DNA from: Anaerovorax sp. IOR16
GTDB lineage: Bacteria; Bacillota; Clostridia; Peptostreptococcales; Anaerovoracaceae
Length of the DNA stretch: 64,000 nucleotides
Assembly (NCBI RefSeq): GCF_017168145.1
Contig: NZ_JADQTL010000009.1
Span: forward strand, 806,001-870,000
Direction of reading: 5' to 3'
In this document: one piece after another, positions 49,146 to 57,305 of the stretch
Position numbering within the stretch: position 1 is the first letter of the stretch
Layout of the letters: each line of letters starts with the position of its first letter
Translations under genes and position numbers: made by a program
The notes under the pieces: model-generated
Database searches by the model: none
Seen by the model: only the letters and a program-made list of their open reading frames with translations
What the model was told of the DNA's origin: nothing

Positions 49146-49346
49146 ATGGGAAATCATATGGGAAATCATAACTGCAATTACAAAAAAAAATGTTGCAGAA
49201 GACCGGGAGAAATTGAGTTATTCGGATTGATTCTTTTAATCATAGGTGTAGTTACAATTTGTGCTTTTTTGCTTCCTTCTAAAATATGGCTGCTTATTAT
49301 GGGATTTATTATGATTTTCTGCGGTTATAAATTATTTCGGTGTTGA
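49146..49346 (+). CDS. Small cysteine-containing membrane protein (66 aa)
   Basis: 66 residues: a His/Asn/Cys-rich head (MGNHMGNHNCNYKKKCC), two transmembrane segments (about 24-44, 46-62) with LIIGVVTICAFLLPSKIW between them, and a C-terminal FRC. AAGGGG is six to ten bases upstream. The design (short head, two glycine-rich helices, terminal Cys) resembles small spore- or envelope-associated proteins in Clostridia, but I do not recognise a named family. It is 22 bp after the preceding small gene. Confidence 0.6.
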   Translation: MGNHMGNHNCNYKKKCCRRPGEIELFGLILLIIGVVTICAFLLPSKIWLLIMGFIMIFCGYKLFRC

Positions 49347-49475
49347 TTTAATGTGGAAGAATCGAAGAAGATAAAGATTTTGTGAAAAAGTGTGTGTTTT
49401 TTTCAATTCCATTGGACAGGCAGTTATGCAAAGGCTATAATAGAAAGGAATTATTTAGAAAGGGAGGACGCAAAA

Positions 49476-49745
49476 ATGATGAATGATGGTATTTATTTAT
49501 TTTTACAAAACGTACAAATTGCTACGATGATTGTTTCGTTTGTTTGTTTTTTGTTGAGCGTAGTCGCATTAATCTTTTTTATCGCTATGATGTTTTATGG
49601 AATTAAGGTTGCTAAAATCTATATCAAAGAACATGAAGTGGATAAAAAATCAGAACCGGGATCAGAAACTATTTTGGAAGACGAAGATGACAAAGAAAAT
49701 GCTCAAAATGAAGAATCCGAATTGTTAGAAGAAAAAGAAGAGTAG
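49476..49745 (+). CDS. Single-pass membrane protein with acidic tail (89 aa)
   Basis: From ATG 49476, with AGGGAGG eight bases upstream; an in-frame extension back to 49392 has no ribosome binding site. One long hydrophobic segment (about 13-45, MIVSFVCFLLSVVALIFFIA) and a strongly acidic cytoplasmic or extracytoplasmic tail (about 58-89). It echoes the acidic tail-anchored protein at 44638 in reverse order. Function unknown. Confidence 0.6.
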   Translation: MMNDGIYLFLQNVQIATMIVSFVCFLLSVVALIFFIAMMFYGIKVAKIYIKEHEVDKKSEPGSETILEDEDDKENAQNEESELLEEKEE

Positions 49746-49763
49746 GCGATGCCTACTTTTTTT
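49740..49763 (+). terminator. Intrinsic terminator
   Basis: AGTAGGC pairs with GCCTACT around GAT and is followed by seven T; the stem begins within the stop codon region. Confidence 0.85.
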
Positions 49764-49853
49764 ATTAGGTAGGAAATATCGTTTGCGATATTGACGGAAT
49801 ATCAAAGAAAGCACTTCGATCATTGGATGCAGTTCATAGGAGATAATATAAAA

Positions 49854-49880
49854 AAACCTGCAGATCTGCAGGTTTCATTT
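49854..49880 (-). terminator. Terminator of rpmB
   Basis: AAACCTGCAGATCTGCAGGTTT is a perfect palindrome; on the minus strand it is followed by a T-run. It lies next to the rpmB stop codon. Confidence 0.85.
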
Positions 49881-49881
49881 T

Positions 49882-50073
49882 TTAGATTGCTCTTGTAATT
49901 TTGTTCGATCTGATGCATCTTGTGCATACGTTCTTTCGAGTAACCGTACCGTTTTCATTCACTTTAACAGTTTGAATGTTTGCGTTCCATTTTCTTCTTG
50001 TATGTCTATTGGAATGGGACACATTATTTCCAGAAACCTGACCCTTACCACATATTTCGCATTTTCTTGACAT
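49882..50073 (-). CDS. rpmB: Ribosomal protein bL28
   Basis: 63 residues starting [20 protein letters not shown]. The N-terminal CEIC and the C-terminal CTRCIRS form the zinc-binding C+ version of L28. The ATG at 50073 has AAGGAGG eight bases upstream; an in-frame GTG at 50082 overlaps the ribosome binding site. It is transcribed divergently from the Asp23-recG operon, as in many Firmicutes. Confidence 0.95.
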   Translation of the reverse strand: MSRKCEICGKGQVSGNNVSHSNRHTRRKWNANIQTVKVNENGTVTRKNVCTRCIRSNKITRAI

Positions 50074-50161
50074 CTGCTGCACCTCCTTCTTTCATCCCAG
50101 GGGGACGTAAGTATACTTATCAAATGCTTAAAGCAATTAATTTACGCATCGAACAAATGTC

Positions 50162-50190
50162 ATTATAGCATACAAATTTCCAACTGTAAA
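50162..50190 (-). promoter_or_regulatory. rpmB promoter
   Basis: On the minus strand TTTACA (50185-50190), a 17-bp spacer and TATAAT (50162-50167). It gives an untranslated leader of about 80 nt before rpmB. Confidence 0.75.
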
Positions 50191-50260
50191 ACATTTTTTT
50201 AAAATAAATATATAAAGAAAAATAATTATGTTAAAATAGTAAAAATAGGAGGATTTGGTT

Positions 50261-50665
50261 GTGTTATATAAGGTTCAGACAGAAAATGGAACCATTACGG
50301 TTTTTAAAGAAGCGATTGCTGCTATTATCACTAGAGTAATGGAACAATTTGATGGGAAGGTATTGATTGCTAACCAAAAAGGAAAATTTTCTAATTTAAT
50401 GGCCAAAATCGGAGGAAAAGAGGATGGCGGCACCATTGAAATTACAAATGGAAAAAAAGGATTGGACATTCGTATTTATGTATTAATTCGATTCGGAAGC
50501 AGCATAAATAAAACAACGGAACTTATTATTGATCAAATTAAAACAGAAGTGGAGAAGGGAACGGACATTCCTGTAAACAGTGTTTCTGTAGTCATTACAG
50601 GAGTTGTTTCAAAGCAAGTTGCAAGACGCAATATTGAAATAAAAAAAGAAACGCGAGGCTTTTAA
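50261..50665 (+). CDS. Asp23/Gls24 (DUF322) family protein
   Basis: 134 residues with GTG start (AGGAGGA seven bases upstream; TTG at 50255 overlaps that site). Pattern of the Asp23 family: ENGTITVFKEAIAAIITRVM at about 7-26, then LDIRIYVLIRFGSSINKT near 70-87 and VNSVSVVITGVV near 108-119. In most Firmicutes this gene is followed by a DAK-phosphatase fatty acid kinase gene (yloV/fakA) before recG; here recG starts in the stop codon. Thought to act in envelope homeostasis. Confidence 0.85.
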   Translation: MLYKVQTENGTITVFKEAIAAIITRVMEQFDGKVLIANQKGKFSNLMAKIGGKEDGGTIEITNGKKGLDIRIYVLIRFGSSINKTTELIIDQIKTEVEKGTDIPVNSVSVVITGVVSKQVARRNIEIKKETRGF

Positions 50666-52707
50666 TGGAATTACAAAGTGAAATCAAAAGTTTAAAGGGA
50701 ATTGGTCCCAAAAAATACGCAGCTCTGCAAAAATTAAATGTTCATTATGTGGAAGATTTGCTGCTTTTTTATCCCAGAGATTATGAAGATCGAAGAAATA
50801 TAAAAAGTATAAACACATTACAAGAAGGGGAAAATGCTGTTATCCGAGGGAAAATCCAATTAATCATTAAAGGTAGAAGAACTTATGGAAAAAAACAAAC
50901 ATTGCGTGTTTTAGTAGAAGATGCAAGCGGAACGATTGAAATTGTTTTTTTTCAAATGATTTATTTGGAAAAAACATTGCTTCGTAATCAAGAATATATT
51001 TTTTTTGGTAAGGTTACAGTTCAAAACGGACGATTGCAAATGATTCAGCCGGATTTTCACATTTTTGAAGGGAAAGCGGAAAATCAAATTCTGCCAATTT
51101 ATCCTCTCACTTTAGGTTTGACACAGAAAGAATTAAGAAAATGGCAAATGATTATAAAGCCCTTAATCTCTAAACTGGAAGACCCTTTTTCTGAAGATAT
51201 CTTAAATAGAAATCGACTTTGCAGTCTCACTTATGCAATAACCAATATTCATTTTCCGCAAACACCTCAAAAATTAAAGGAAGCAAAATTTCGTCTTGTT
51301 TTTGAAGAATTATTATTGCTGCAAACTGGTCTTATGCTTACTAAAAATCGTTTAACGAAATTACAGGATGGCATTTCATTTTCTAAAGAGGTTAATATTG
51401 CTGATTTTACAAAATCATTTCCTTACTCGTTAACGAAAGCACAGATGAGAGTGATTTCAGAAATCAATGACGATATGGAGTCCCAAAAAGTTATGAATCG
51501 ATTGGTGCAGGGAGATGTTGGATCAGGTAAAACCGCTGTTGCTGCTGCTGCTATATTTAAGGCCGTAAAAAGCGGATTTCAAGCGGCAATGATGGCTCCA
51601 ACAGAGCTTTTGGCAAAACAGCACTATGAGAGCTTAAAAGAACAATTTGAGCCATTTGACATAAAGGTCGGATTCTTATCCGGAAGCCTTACGACAAAAC
51701 AGAAAAAGCAAGTTCTTTTAGATTTGGAAAATGGCATGATTCATTTACTTGTTGGCACACATGCTTTAATACAAAAAAAGGTCAATTTTTATAATCTGGG
51801 GCTGGTTGTTACGGATGAGCAGCACCGATTTGGTGTTAATCAAAGAACTTTGTTAACAGAAAAAGGATTGCACCCAGATGTTTTAGTTATGACCGCGACT
51901 CCAATTCCTCGTACTTTAGCGATTATTTTATATGGTGATTTGGACTGCTCTGTGATTGACGAAATGCCACCGGGAAGAAAACCGATTGTGACAAAAGCAT
52001 TGTCACTTTCGCAACGAGATCAAGCGTATGCTTTTTTAATTTCTGAGATAAAAAAAGGACGACAGGCGTATGTTGTAGCACCGCTTATTGAAGAATCAGA
52101 ATCATTGGAATGTCGATCTGCAGTATATGCATTTGAAGAGTTCCAAAAAAATTATCCTCAGTTTCGTGTAGGATTGATTCATGGTGAAATGAAGCAAGCG
52201 GAAAAAGATGAAGTGATGCAGTATTTTTATGAAAATAAGATTGATGTTTTATTTGCAACTGTGGTAATTGAGGTTGGGATAAATGTACCCAATGCTACGG
52301 TTATGCTTATTGAAAATGCGGAACGATTTGGACTTGCACAGCTTCATCAATTGCGTGGCAGAGTAGGACGAGGGGGTGAACAATCTTTTTGTTTGCTGAT
52401 TTCTGATCAAAAAAGTCTACTGGCAAAAGAGCGCGCAAAAATTATGGCACATAGCAATGATGGATTTTATATTGCGGAAGAAGATTTAAAATTACGTGGC
52501 CCAGGTGAATTTTTTGGCATGCGTCAGCATGGAATTCCGGAACTAAAACTCGCCGATTTGGGGAAACATATAAAAATATTAAAAGAAGTAAAAAAAGAAT
52601 CCATGTTAATATTAGAAGAAGATCCATTTTTAAGAAATTCTGAAAATAAAATATTGCGAAATAAAATAGAAAAAATGTTTGAAAACGTTGAAAAAATAAG
52701 CATTTGA
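50665..52707 (+). CDS. recG: ATP-dependent DNA helicase RecG
   Basis: 680 residues, the full family length. N-terminal wedge/OB region (about 1-170: LKGIGPKKYAALQKLNV, LLFYPRDYEDRR), helicase motif I GDVGSGKTAVAAAA near 282-295, motif II TDEQHRFG near 381-388, motif III MTATPIPRTLAI near 409-420, and motif VI QLRGRVGRGGEQS near 563-575. It rescues stalled replication forks. Its ATG overlaps the Asp23-like stop codon by one base, so the genes are co-translated. Confidence 0.97.
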   Translation: MELQSEIKSLKGIGPKKYAALQKLNVHYVEDLLLFYPRDYEDRRNIKSINTLQEGENAVIRGKIQLIIKGRRTYGKKQTLRVLVEDASGTIEIVFFQMIYLEKTLLRNQEYIFFGKVTVQNGRLQMIQPDFHIFEGKAENQILPIYPLTLGLTQKELRKWQMIIKPLISKLEDPFSEDILNRNRLCSLTYAITNIHFPQTPQKLKEAKFRLVFEELLLLQTGLMLTKNRLTKLQDGISFSKEVNIADFTKSFPYSLTKAQMRVISEINDDMESQKVMNRLVQGDVGSGKTAVAAAAIFKAVKSGFQAAMMAPTELLAKQHYESLKEQFEPFDIKVGFLSGSLTTKQKKQVLLDLENGMIHLLVGTHALIQKKVNFYNLGLVVTDEQHRFGVNQRTLLTEKGLHPDVLVMTATPIPRTLAIILYGDLDCSVIDEMPPGRKPIVTKALSLSQRDQAYAFLISEIKKGRQAYVVAPLIEESESLECRSAVYAFEEFQKNYPQFRVGLIHGEMKQAEKDEVMQYFYENKIDVLFATVVIEVGINVPNATVMLIENAERFGLAQLHQLRGRVGRGGEQSFCLLISDQKSLLAKERAKIMAHSNDGFYIAEEDLKLRGPGEFFGMRQHGIPELKLADLGKHIKILKEVKKESMLILEEDPFLRNSENKILRNKIEKMFENVEKISI

Positions 52708-52802
52708 AGTGCATGCCAAAACTAGCCAGTACAAGAAATTATTACATTACATAGTTTCATCTTCTGAGGATAACATAATAACGTAACAGGAGGTGATTAC
52801 AA

Positions 52803-53003
52803 ATGACATTACAGAGTAAAATGAACGTCAATGCAAAACCAGCATTAGACAGCATGAAAACTGAAGTAGCTAACGAATTAGGTCTTGCTAACTACAATAC
52901 TATGGATAAGGGAAATTTAACTGCAAGACAGAATGGCTATGTAGGCGGCTATATGACTAAGAAGTTAGTTGAAATGGCTGAACAACAGATGGCAGGAAAA
53001 TAA
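52803..53003 (+). CDS. Alpha/beta-type small acid-soluble spore protein
   Basis: 66 residues. KTEVANELGL at 20-29 carries the germination-protease cleavage type site (TE followed by a hydrophobic residue), and GNLTARQNGYVGGYMTKKLVEMAE near 39-62 is the DNA-binding SASP signature. It coats spore DNA in the A-like form. Ribosome binding site AGGAGGTGAT is very strong. A terminator follows, so it is a separate transcript inside a housekeeping cluster. I could not identify a clear sigma-G promoter by eye. Confidence 0.95.
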   Translation: MTLQSKMNVNAKPALDSMKTEVANELGLANYNTMDKGNLTARQNGYVGGYMTKKLVEMAEQQMAGK

Positions 53004-53022
53004 GGAAATTTTTTTTCAAAAA

Positions 53023-53069
53023 AATAAATATCCAGCAGCTGAACTGCTGGATATTTATTTGCTTTTTTT
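53023..53069 (+). terminator. Intrinsic terminator after the SASP gene
   Basis: AATAAATATCCAGCAG pairs perfectly with CTGCTGGATATTTATT (16 bp) around a 5-nt loop, and a T-run follows at 53063. Confidence 0.92.
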
Positions 53070-53109
53070 TGAAGATATGCTAAAATAATAAAAAGAAGGG
53101 AGCGATTTT

Positions 53110-53664
53110 TTGCGCATTATTTCAGGTAAATTAAAAGGTCGTCGATTATATACGCCGTTGAATCGGCAAATTCGACCGACTTCAGATAAAGTAAAAGAAG
53201 CAATATTCAGTATGATTGCTGATTATATCGGAGAAGGAATTGTTGCAGCGGATGTTTTTTCCGGTACCGGGAATTTAGGTTTAGAGGCAATTAGCCGAGG
53301 AGCAGAGCTTGTTTATTTCGGCGATCGGTCAAGAGAGAGTCTTGCATTGACACGTCAAAACATTTCTTATTGTAAAGTAGAGGGACAAACGGTAGTAGTA
53401 TCCGGAGATTACAAACAGGTACTTAACCGCATCAATGATAAAGTCGATGTGTTCTTTCTAGATCCACCTTATCATGATGGGATTCTTACGGATTGCATTC
53501 AAACGATTTTTGAATTGGATTTATTAGCACCGGAAGGGATTATTGTTGCAGAACACGATTCAAAAGAGAAACTGCCCGATCCATTAGCGGGTTATAGCAT
53601 TTTAAAGCAAAGGGAATATGGAAACATCGCAATTACAATCTATGTCGCACAGGAGGATATTTAA
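53110..53664 (+). CDS. rsmD: 16S rRNA (guanine966-N2)-methyltransferase RsmD
   Basis: 184 residues with TTG start after AAGGGAGCGA. MRIISGKLKGRRLYTP at 1-16 is the family opening; ADVFSGTGNLGLEAISRGA at about 46-64 is the SAM-binding motif I; FFLDPPYHDG near 118-127 is the catalytic DPPY motif. It methylates G966 of 16S rRNA. It is adjacent, with no gap, to coaD, the usual pairing. Confidence 0.95.
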   Translation: MRIISGKLKGRRLYTPLNRQIRPTSDKVKEAIFSMIADYIGEGIVAADVFSGTGNLGLEAISRGAELVYFGDRSRESLALTRQNISYCKVEGQTVVVSGDYKQVLNRINDKVDVFFLDPPYHDGILTDCIQTIFELDLLAPEGIIVAEHDSKEKLPDPLAGYSILKQREYGNIAITIYVAQEDI

Positions 53665-54168
53665 ATGAAGCGAGTTTTGTATACCGGCTCCTTTGATCCC
53701 ATTACAAATGGGCATTTGGATCTCATTAACCGTGCGTCTAAATTATGTGATGAGTTAGTGGTTGGTGTAATTGAAAATAAATCAAAGATTCCTTTTTTTA
53801 CAATTGAAGAGAGAACGGGAATGATTGAAAAGGCTACAAAGCATTTAAAGAATGTAAAAGTGGATAGCTTTTGCGGCTTATTGGCCGATTACGTAAATGC
53901 GCATAATATTTCTGCCGTGGTAAGGGGACTTCGTGCGACTATGGATTTTGAGTATGAAATTCAAATGGCACAGATGAATGCCCGGCTTTTTAAAAAGGAT
54001 GTTGAAACTATTTTTTTAATGACGAGTCCGGATTATTCGTTTATTAGTTCGAGTATGATAAAAGAAGTATTTTCGTTAAAGGGGAACATTAAAGGTTTGG
54101 TTCCGGATGTAATTTTAGAATGTATGGAAAGCAAGTTGGCAGAAAAAACGGGAGGGATTGAAAAATGA
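53665..54168 (+). CDS. coaD: Phosphopantetheine adenylyltransferase
   Basis: 167 residues. YTGSFDPITNGHLDLINRAS at 6-25 has the T/HxGH nucleotidyltransferase motif (NGHLD). VVRGLRATMDFEYEIQMAQMN near 87-107 and the ISSSMIKEVFSLKG segment near 130-143 complete the family; the Ser-Ser-Ser form replaces the more usual Ser-Ser-Thr. It makes dephospho-CoA. Ribosome binding site AGGAGG. It overlaps the next gene by 4 bp. Confidence 0.96.
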   Translation: MKRVLYTGSFDPITNGHLDLINRASKLCDELVVGVIENKSKIPFFTIEERTGMIEKATKHLKNVKVDSFCGLLADYVNAHNISAVVRGLRATMDFEYEIQMAQMNARLFKKDVETIFLMTSPDYSFISSSMIKEVFSLKGNIKGLVPDVILECMESKLAEKTGGIEK

Positions 54169-54698
54169 AGGTATTAGAATTACTGGAAGAGATCGAAGAG
54201 ATTGTAGATACAAGTTCTGGATTTCCGTTGACGGGCAAAATATTAGTGGATGCTGAAGAGATATTAGAAATCGTAAAAGAAATTCGCATTGAACTTCCCG
54301 ATGAAATTCAACAGGCTCAATGGATTAAAGACGAACGTCAGCGCATTTTAGATGAGGCAAAAGGGGAAGCAGAAACTATATTGAAGGATGCTAAACTGCA
54401 AGCAGAGGCTCTAATAGAAAATGATGATATTACAATGAAGGCGAAGGTACGTGCCGATGAAATTATGTCAGTAGCAAATGCAAATGCCATTAATTTAAAA
54501 ATGAGTACGTTTGATTATATTGATAGTATTTTATATAATTTTCAGGATAAAATGGAGCAGATGAATGCGATTTATTTTACTGACATGTTTAATAGTTTGC
54601 AGAACACATTTGATCAGATCAATGGAACCATTTCTTCTAACCGAAATGAAATCAAAGATATGATTTACCGTGCACAAATGGAAAATGAAGAATCTTAA
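54165..54698 (+). CDS. Coiled-coil protein downstream of coaD
   Basis: 177 residues, overlapping coaD by ATGA. Residues 1-45 are helical (LELLEEIEEIVDTSS), residues 50-105 are an Ala/Glu-rich coiled coil (RQRILDEAKGEAETILKDAK) resembling the stalk subunits of F/V-type ATPases, and the C-terminal 70 residues hold FDYIDSILYNFQDKMEQM. No membrane segment. Similar genes of unknown function occur after coaD in Clostridia. It may be a structural or secretion-stalk-like protein; function unproven. Confidence 0.65.
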   Translation: MKVLELLEEIEEIVDTSSGFPLTGKILVDAEEILEIVKEIRIELPDEIQQAQWIKDERQRILDEAKGEAETILKDAKLQAEALIENDDITMKAKVRADEIMSVANANAINLKMSTFDYIDSILYNFQDKMEQMNAIYFTDMFNSLQNTFDQINGTISSNRNEIKDMIYRAQMENEES

Positions 54699-54741
54699 AA
54701 ATACATAGCATATTTCTCGTATCAAAAGAATAGTTTTTGGT

Positions 54742-55935
54742 ATGAAAAGATATGAGCATTTAAAAAAAATGAAAATGAATTACATAGCAGCCGGCATCTT
54801 TTCAGGTGTCGGCTGTATTGTTATGGTGCTGTTTCCTGAAATTGCATTGGAATCTGCAAGCAGGGGTATTTCACTATGGGCAACTTCGGTACTTCCTGCA
54901 TTGCTTCCATTCTTTATTTGTGCAGGATTTATGGTATCTCTTGGTGTGCCGAAAATTATTGGACGGTATTTTGAACCTTTGTTTCGTACTGTCTTTCGTG
55001 TTCCGGGAAATGCAGCCTTTGTATTTCTAGTTAGCATAACTTCCGGATATCCAATGGGACCGAAAATAATTTCAGACTTATATCGGGAAAAGCAAATCAC
55101 TAAACTGGACGCAAAACGTATGCTGTCATTTTGCAGTACCTCAGGGCCTCTCTTTTTACTTGGAACGGTAGGAGTATCAATGTTACATTCCGCAGCACTC
55201 GGTGTATCGATTGCCATCTCTCACTATGCGGGTGCTATATTAAATGGTATTGTATTTTGTCATATTCCAACTGCGAAGTATGAGAATTCCGGACTTCGTT
55301 CAAATAGAATTTCTCAAAATAATTTAGATGAAATTGGCTGCATCAATTTGCTGGTTTGTTTTACGGAAGCAATTTTATCAGCATTGCGTACCTTGGGAAT
55401 TATTTGTGGATATTTGGTTTTATTCTGTTTATTAACAGATTTTATGCAATTTTGCGGTTTACTTCAATTGTTTCCAAGTCAAATAGGAAAAAGTTTATTT
55501 CGAGGTTTTTTTGAGATGACAGTTGGTTGTAATAGCATTGCATTAGCTGAAGGTGTTTCCGCTGTTTCAAAATGTGCTGTTGCCTCATTTCTGATTTCTT
55601 TTGGGGGATTATCCATTATGGCACAGTCGATGAGTTTATTATCTGGAGTTGGAATTACACCTTGGACATATTTAGGAATGAAGCTTTCACATGGGATTCT
55701 TTCTGCTTTCATTGCACTATTGATTACACCGCATTGTCTCAAAAGTGCAGTTGTTACGGGTGCTTTTGGAGTCTCTTTATCCGATGCTAATTTTAGCATT
55801 GCCTATGGTTTGTTATTTTCAACAAAAATGGTTATAATGATGGTACTATTAATTCTTATATTCATTGGACTAAATGAATGGATCATAAAAAAGGAGAAAT
55901 CCCATGAGAGTTCTAGGAATCATAGCAGAATATAA
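54742..55935 (+). CDS. ylbJ: Sporulation integral membrane protein YlbJ
   Basis: 397 residues with about eight transmembrane helices and a duplicated nucleoside-transporter-like half. GISLWATSVLPALLPFFICAGFMVSLG, in pieces, near 38-66, then SITSGYPMGPKIISDLYREK near 95-114 and ILSAFIALLITPH fit YlbJ, a mother-cell protein needed for spore formation. The start lacks a strong ribosome binding site. The 3' end overlaps tmcAL by 32 bp. Confidence 0.88.
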   Translation: MKRYEHLKKMKMNYIAAGIFSGVGCIVMVLFPEIALESASRGISLWATSVLPALLPFFICAGFMVSLGVPKIIGRYFEPLFRTVFRVPGNAAFVFLVSITSGYPMGPKIISDLYREKQITKLDAKRMLSFCSTSGPLFLLGTVGVSMLHSAALGVSIAISHYAGAILNGIVFCHIPTAKYENSGLRSNRISQNNLDEIGCINLLVCFTEAILSALRTLGIICGYLVLFCLLTDFMQFCGLLQLFPSQIGKSLFRGFFEMTVGCNSIALAEGVSAVSKCAVASFLISFGGLSIMAQSMSLLSGVGITPWTYLGMKLSHGILSAFIALLITPHCLKSAVVTGAFGVSLSDANFSIAYGLLFSTKMVIMMVLLILIFIGLNEWIIKKEKSHESSRNHSRI

Positions 55936-57127
55936 TCCTTTTCATAATGGGCATCAATATCATTTAAAGAAATCTTTGGAGTTTACCGGCGCAGACTTTT
56001 GTGTTTGTGTCATGAGTGGTAACTTTATGCAAAGAGGCGAATTGGCTGATTGGGATAAATGGCAGAGAGCAAAAATGGCGGTTGACAATGGGGTGGACTT
56101 GGTATTAGAATTGCCCTTTGCGTTTGCGTGCAATAATGCGGAAGAATTTGCGTATGGTGGTGTACATTTATTAAATGGATTAGGTTGTGTTACAGACTTT
56201 TCTTTTGGCAGTGAAAGCGGAGATTTGGAAGCCTTAAAAAAAATTGCTGAATTTCTAATTAAAGAGCCAATGGAGTATCGAAATAAATTAAATGAATTGT
56301 TAAAAACAGGCCTTTCTTTTCCATCGGCAAGAAGTGAGGCTTTGCGTGTGTGTGGGATTGATTTGGAAGCGAATTTGCTTCAAAGCTCTAATAATATATT
56401 GGCTGTAGAATACTTAAAGCAGTGGATTCTTGTGGGACAGGCCATGAAGCCTTGGACGATAAAAAGAGAAGATAAAGGGTATCATAGTTTAAATTTAGAA
56501 GGAAATTTTGCGAGTGCAACGGCGATTCGGAAACAGTGGGATCACAATCAAAGAATCGATGAGATAACTGATTTTTTACCTTTGAAAACGATAGAGGTAA
56601 TAGAGAAAAGTGTAATAAATACATCTCAAAAAAGAAAGCAATTGGATAAAATACTTCTTTATCAACTTCATTCAATGGATGCGACCGAATTGAGTGAGAT
56701 TTATTCGGTAACAGAGGGCTTGGAGAATCGCATCAAGCAAGCAGTACTAGTTTCAGAAAATATAGAAGACCTGATTAATCATATTAAAAGCAAACGATAT
56801 ACGGAGACCAGAATCAAAAGAATGCTGCTTCATAGTCTATTGCGTTTCCAAAGAAGTGATTATGAAAGAATAAAAAAGGAAGAAATTTTATACGGGCGAG
56901 TCCTTGGTTTTAGTAAAAAAGGGATTGAATTATTGCATTTATTAAAGAAAACGAACATAGCGCAATACCCAATCTATACAAATTTAAAAAAACAAGAATT
57001 AATGAAAAGCAGTCAAAATTTATTGTTTCAATATGATATTTTAGCTTCTGACTTATATAATTTGCTTTTTTATGATAATATTTATAGAAAATCGGACTTT
57101 GTCGTGTCTCCATATTATAAGAAATGA
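55904..57127 (+). CDS. tmcAL: tRNA(Met) cytidine acetate ligase-like nucleotidyltransferase
   Basis: 407 residues. MRVLGIIAEYNPFHNGHQYH at 1-20 has the HxGH motif (HNGH). VCVMSGNFMQRGE near 36-48 and ADWDKWQRAKMAVDNGVDLVLELPFAFA, in pieces, near 50-77 are the conserved blocks, and KRYTETRIKRMLLHSLL near 304-320 is the C-terminal motif. The family (YlbM) ligates acetate to C34 of elongator tRNA-Met. GGAGAAATCCC precedes ATG. It is followed by ackA, so two acetate-using proteins are adjacent. Confidence 0.88.
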   Translation: MRVLGIIAEYNPFHNGHQYHLKKSLEFTGADFCVCVMSGNFMQRGELADWDKWQRAKMAVDNGVDLVLELPFAFACNNAEEFAYGGVHLLNGLGCVTDFSFGSESGDLEALKKIAEFLIKEPMEYRNKLNELLKTGLSFPSARSEALRVCGIDLEANLLQSSNNILAVEYLKQWILVGQAMKPWTIKREDKGYHSLNLEGNFASATAIRKQWDHNQRIDEITDFLPLKTIEVIEKSVINTSQKRKQLDKILLYQLHSMDATELSEIYSVTEGLENRIKQAVLVSENIEDLINHIKSKRYTETRIKRMLLHSLLRFQRSDYERIKKEEILYGRVLGFSKKGIELLHLLKKTNIAQYPIYTNLKKQELMKSSQNLLFQYDILASDLYNLLFYDNIYRKSDFVVSPYYKK

Positions 57128-57211
57128 GCCAATTTATGTAATTCTATGAAATAATACTGGATTTTTTATGAAAAATGGTCTATAATTTATAGGAACAAAT
57201 TGTTTTGAAAA

Positions 57212-57268
57212 AATCCTCAGCTTAAATGCCACATCGAAAGATGGGGCGTTCTGTTTTTGTAGAGGATT
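57212..57268 (+). ncRNA. Structured 5' leader of ackA (candidate regulatory RNA)
   Basis: An outer stem AATCCTC/GAGGATT encloses an inner hairpin GCCaCATC-GAAA-GATGgGGC with a GAAA tetraloop and unpaired joining strands. It follows a TATAAT at 57181 and precedes the ackA ribosome binding site by about 20 nt. I cannot match it to a known riboswitch class. Confidence 0.4.
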
Positions 57269-57305
57269 GAGAATAATTTAACAATACAAAGGAGAGTATA
57301 ATAAA

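Noticed and set aside
52708-52802. Sigma-G promoter for the spore protein gene
   Set aside because: GCATG at 52711 resembles a -35, but no CATnnTA-like -10 occurs at the right distance.
57187-57305. Cyclic-di-GMP or other known riboswitch before ackA
   Set aside because: The GAAA tetraloop recalls GEMM, but the conserved joining sequences of that class are absent.
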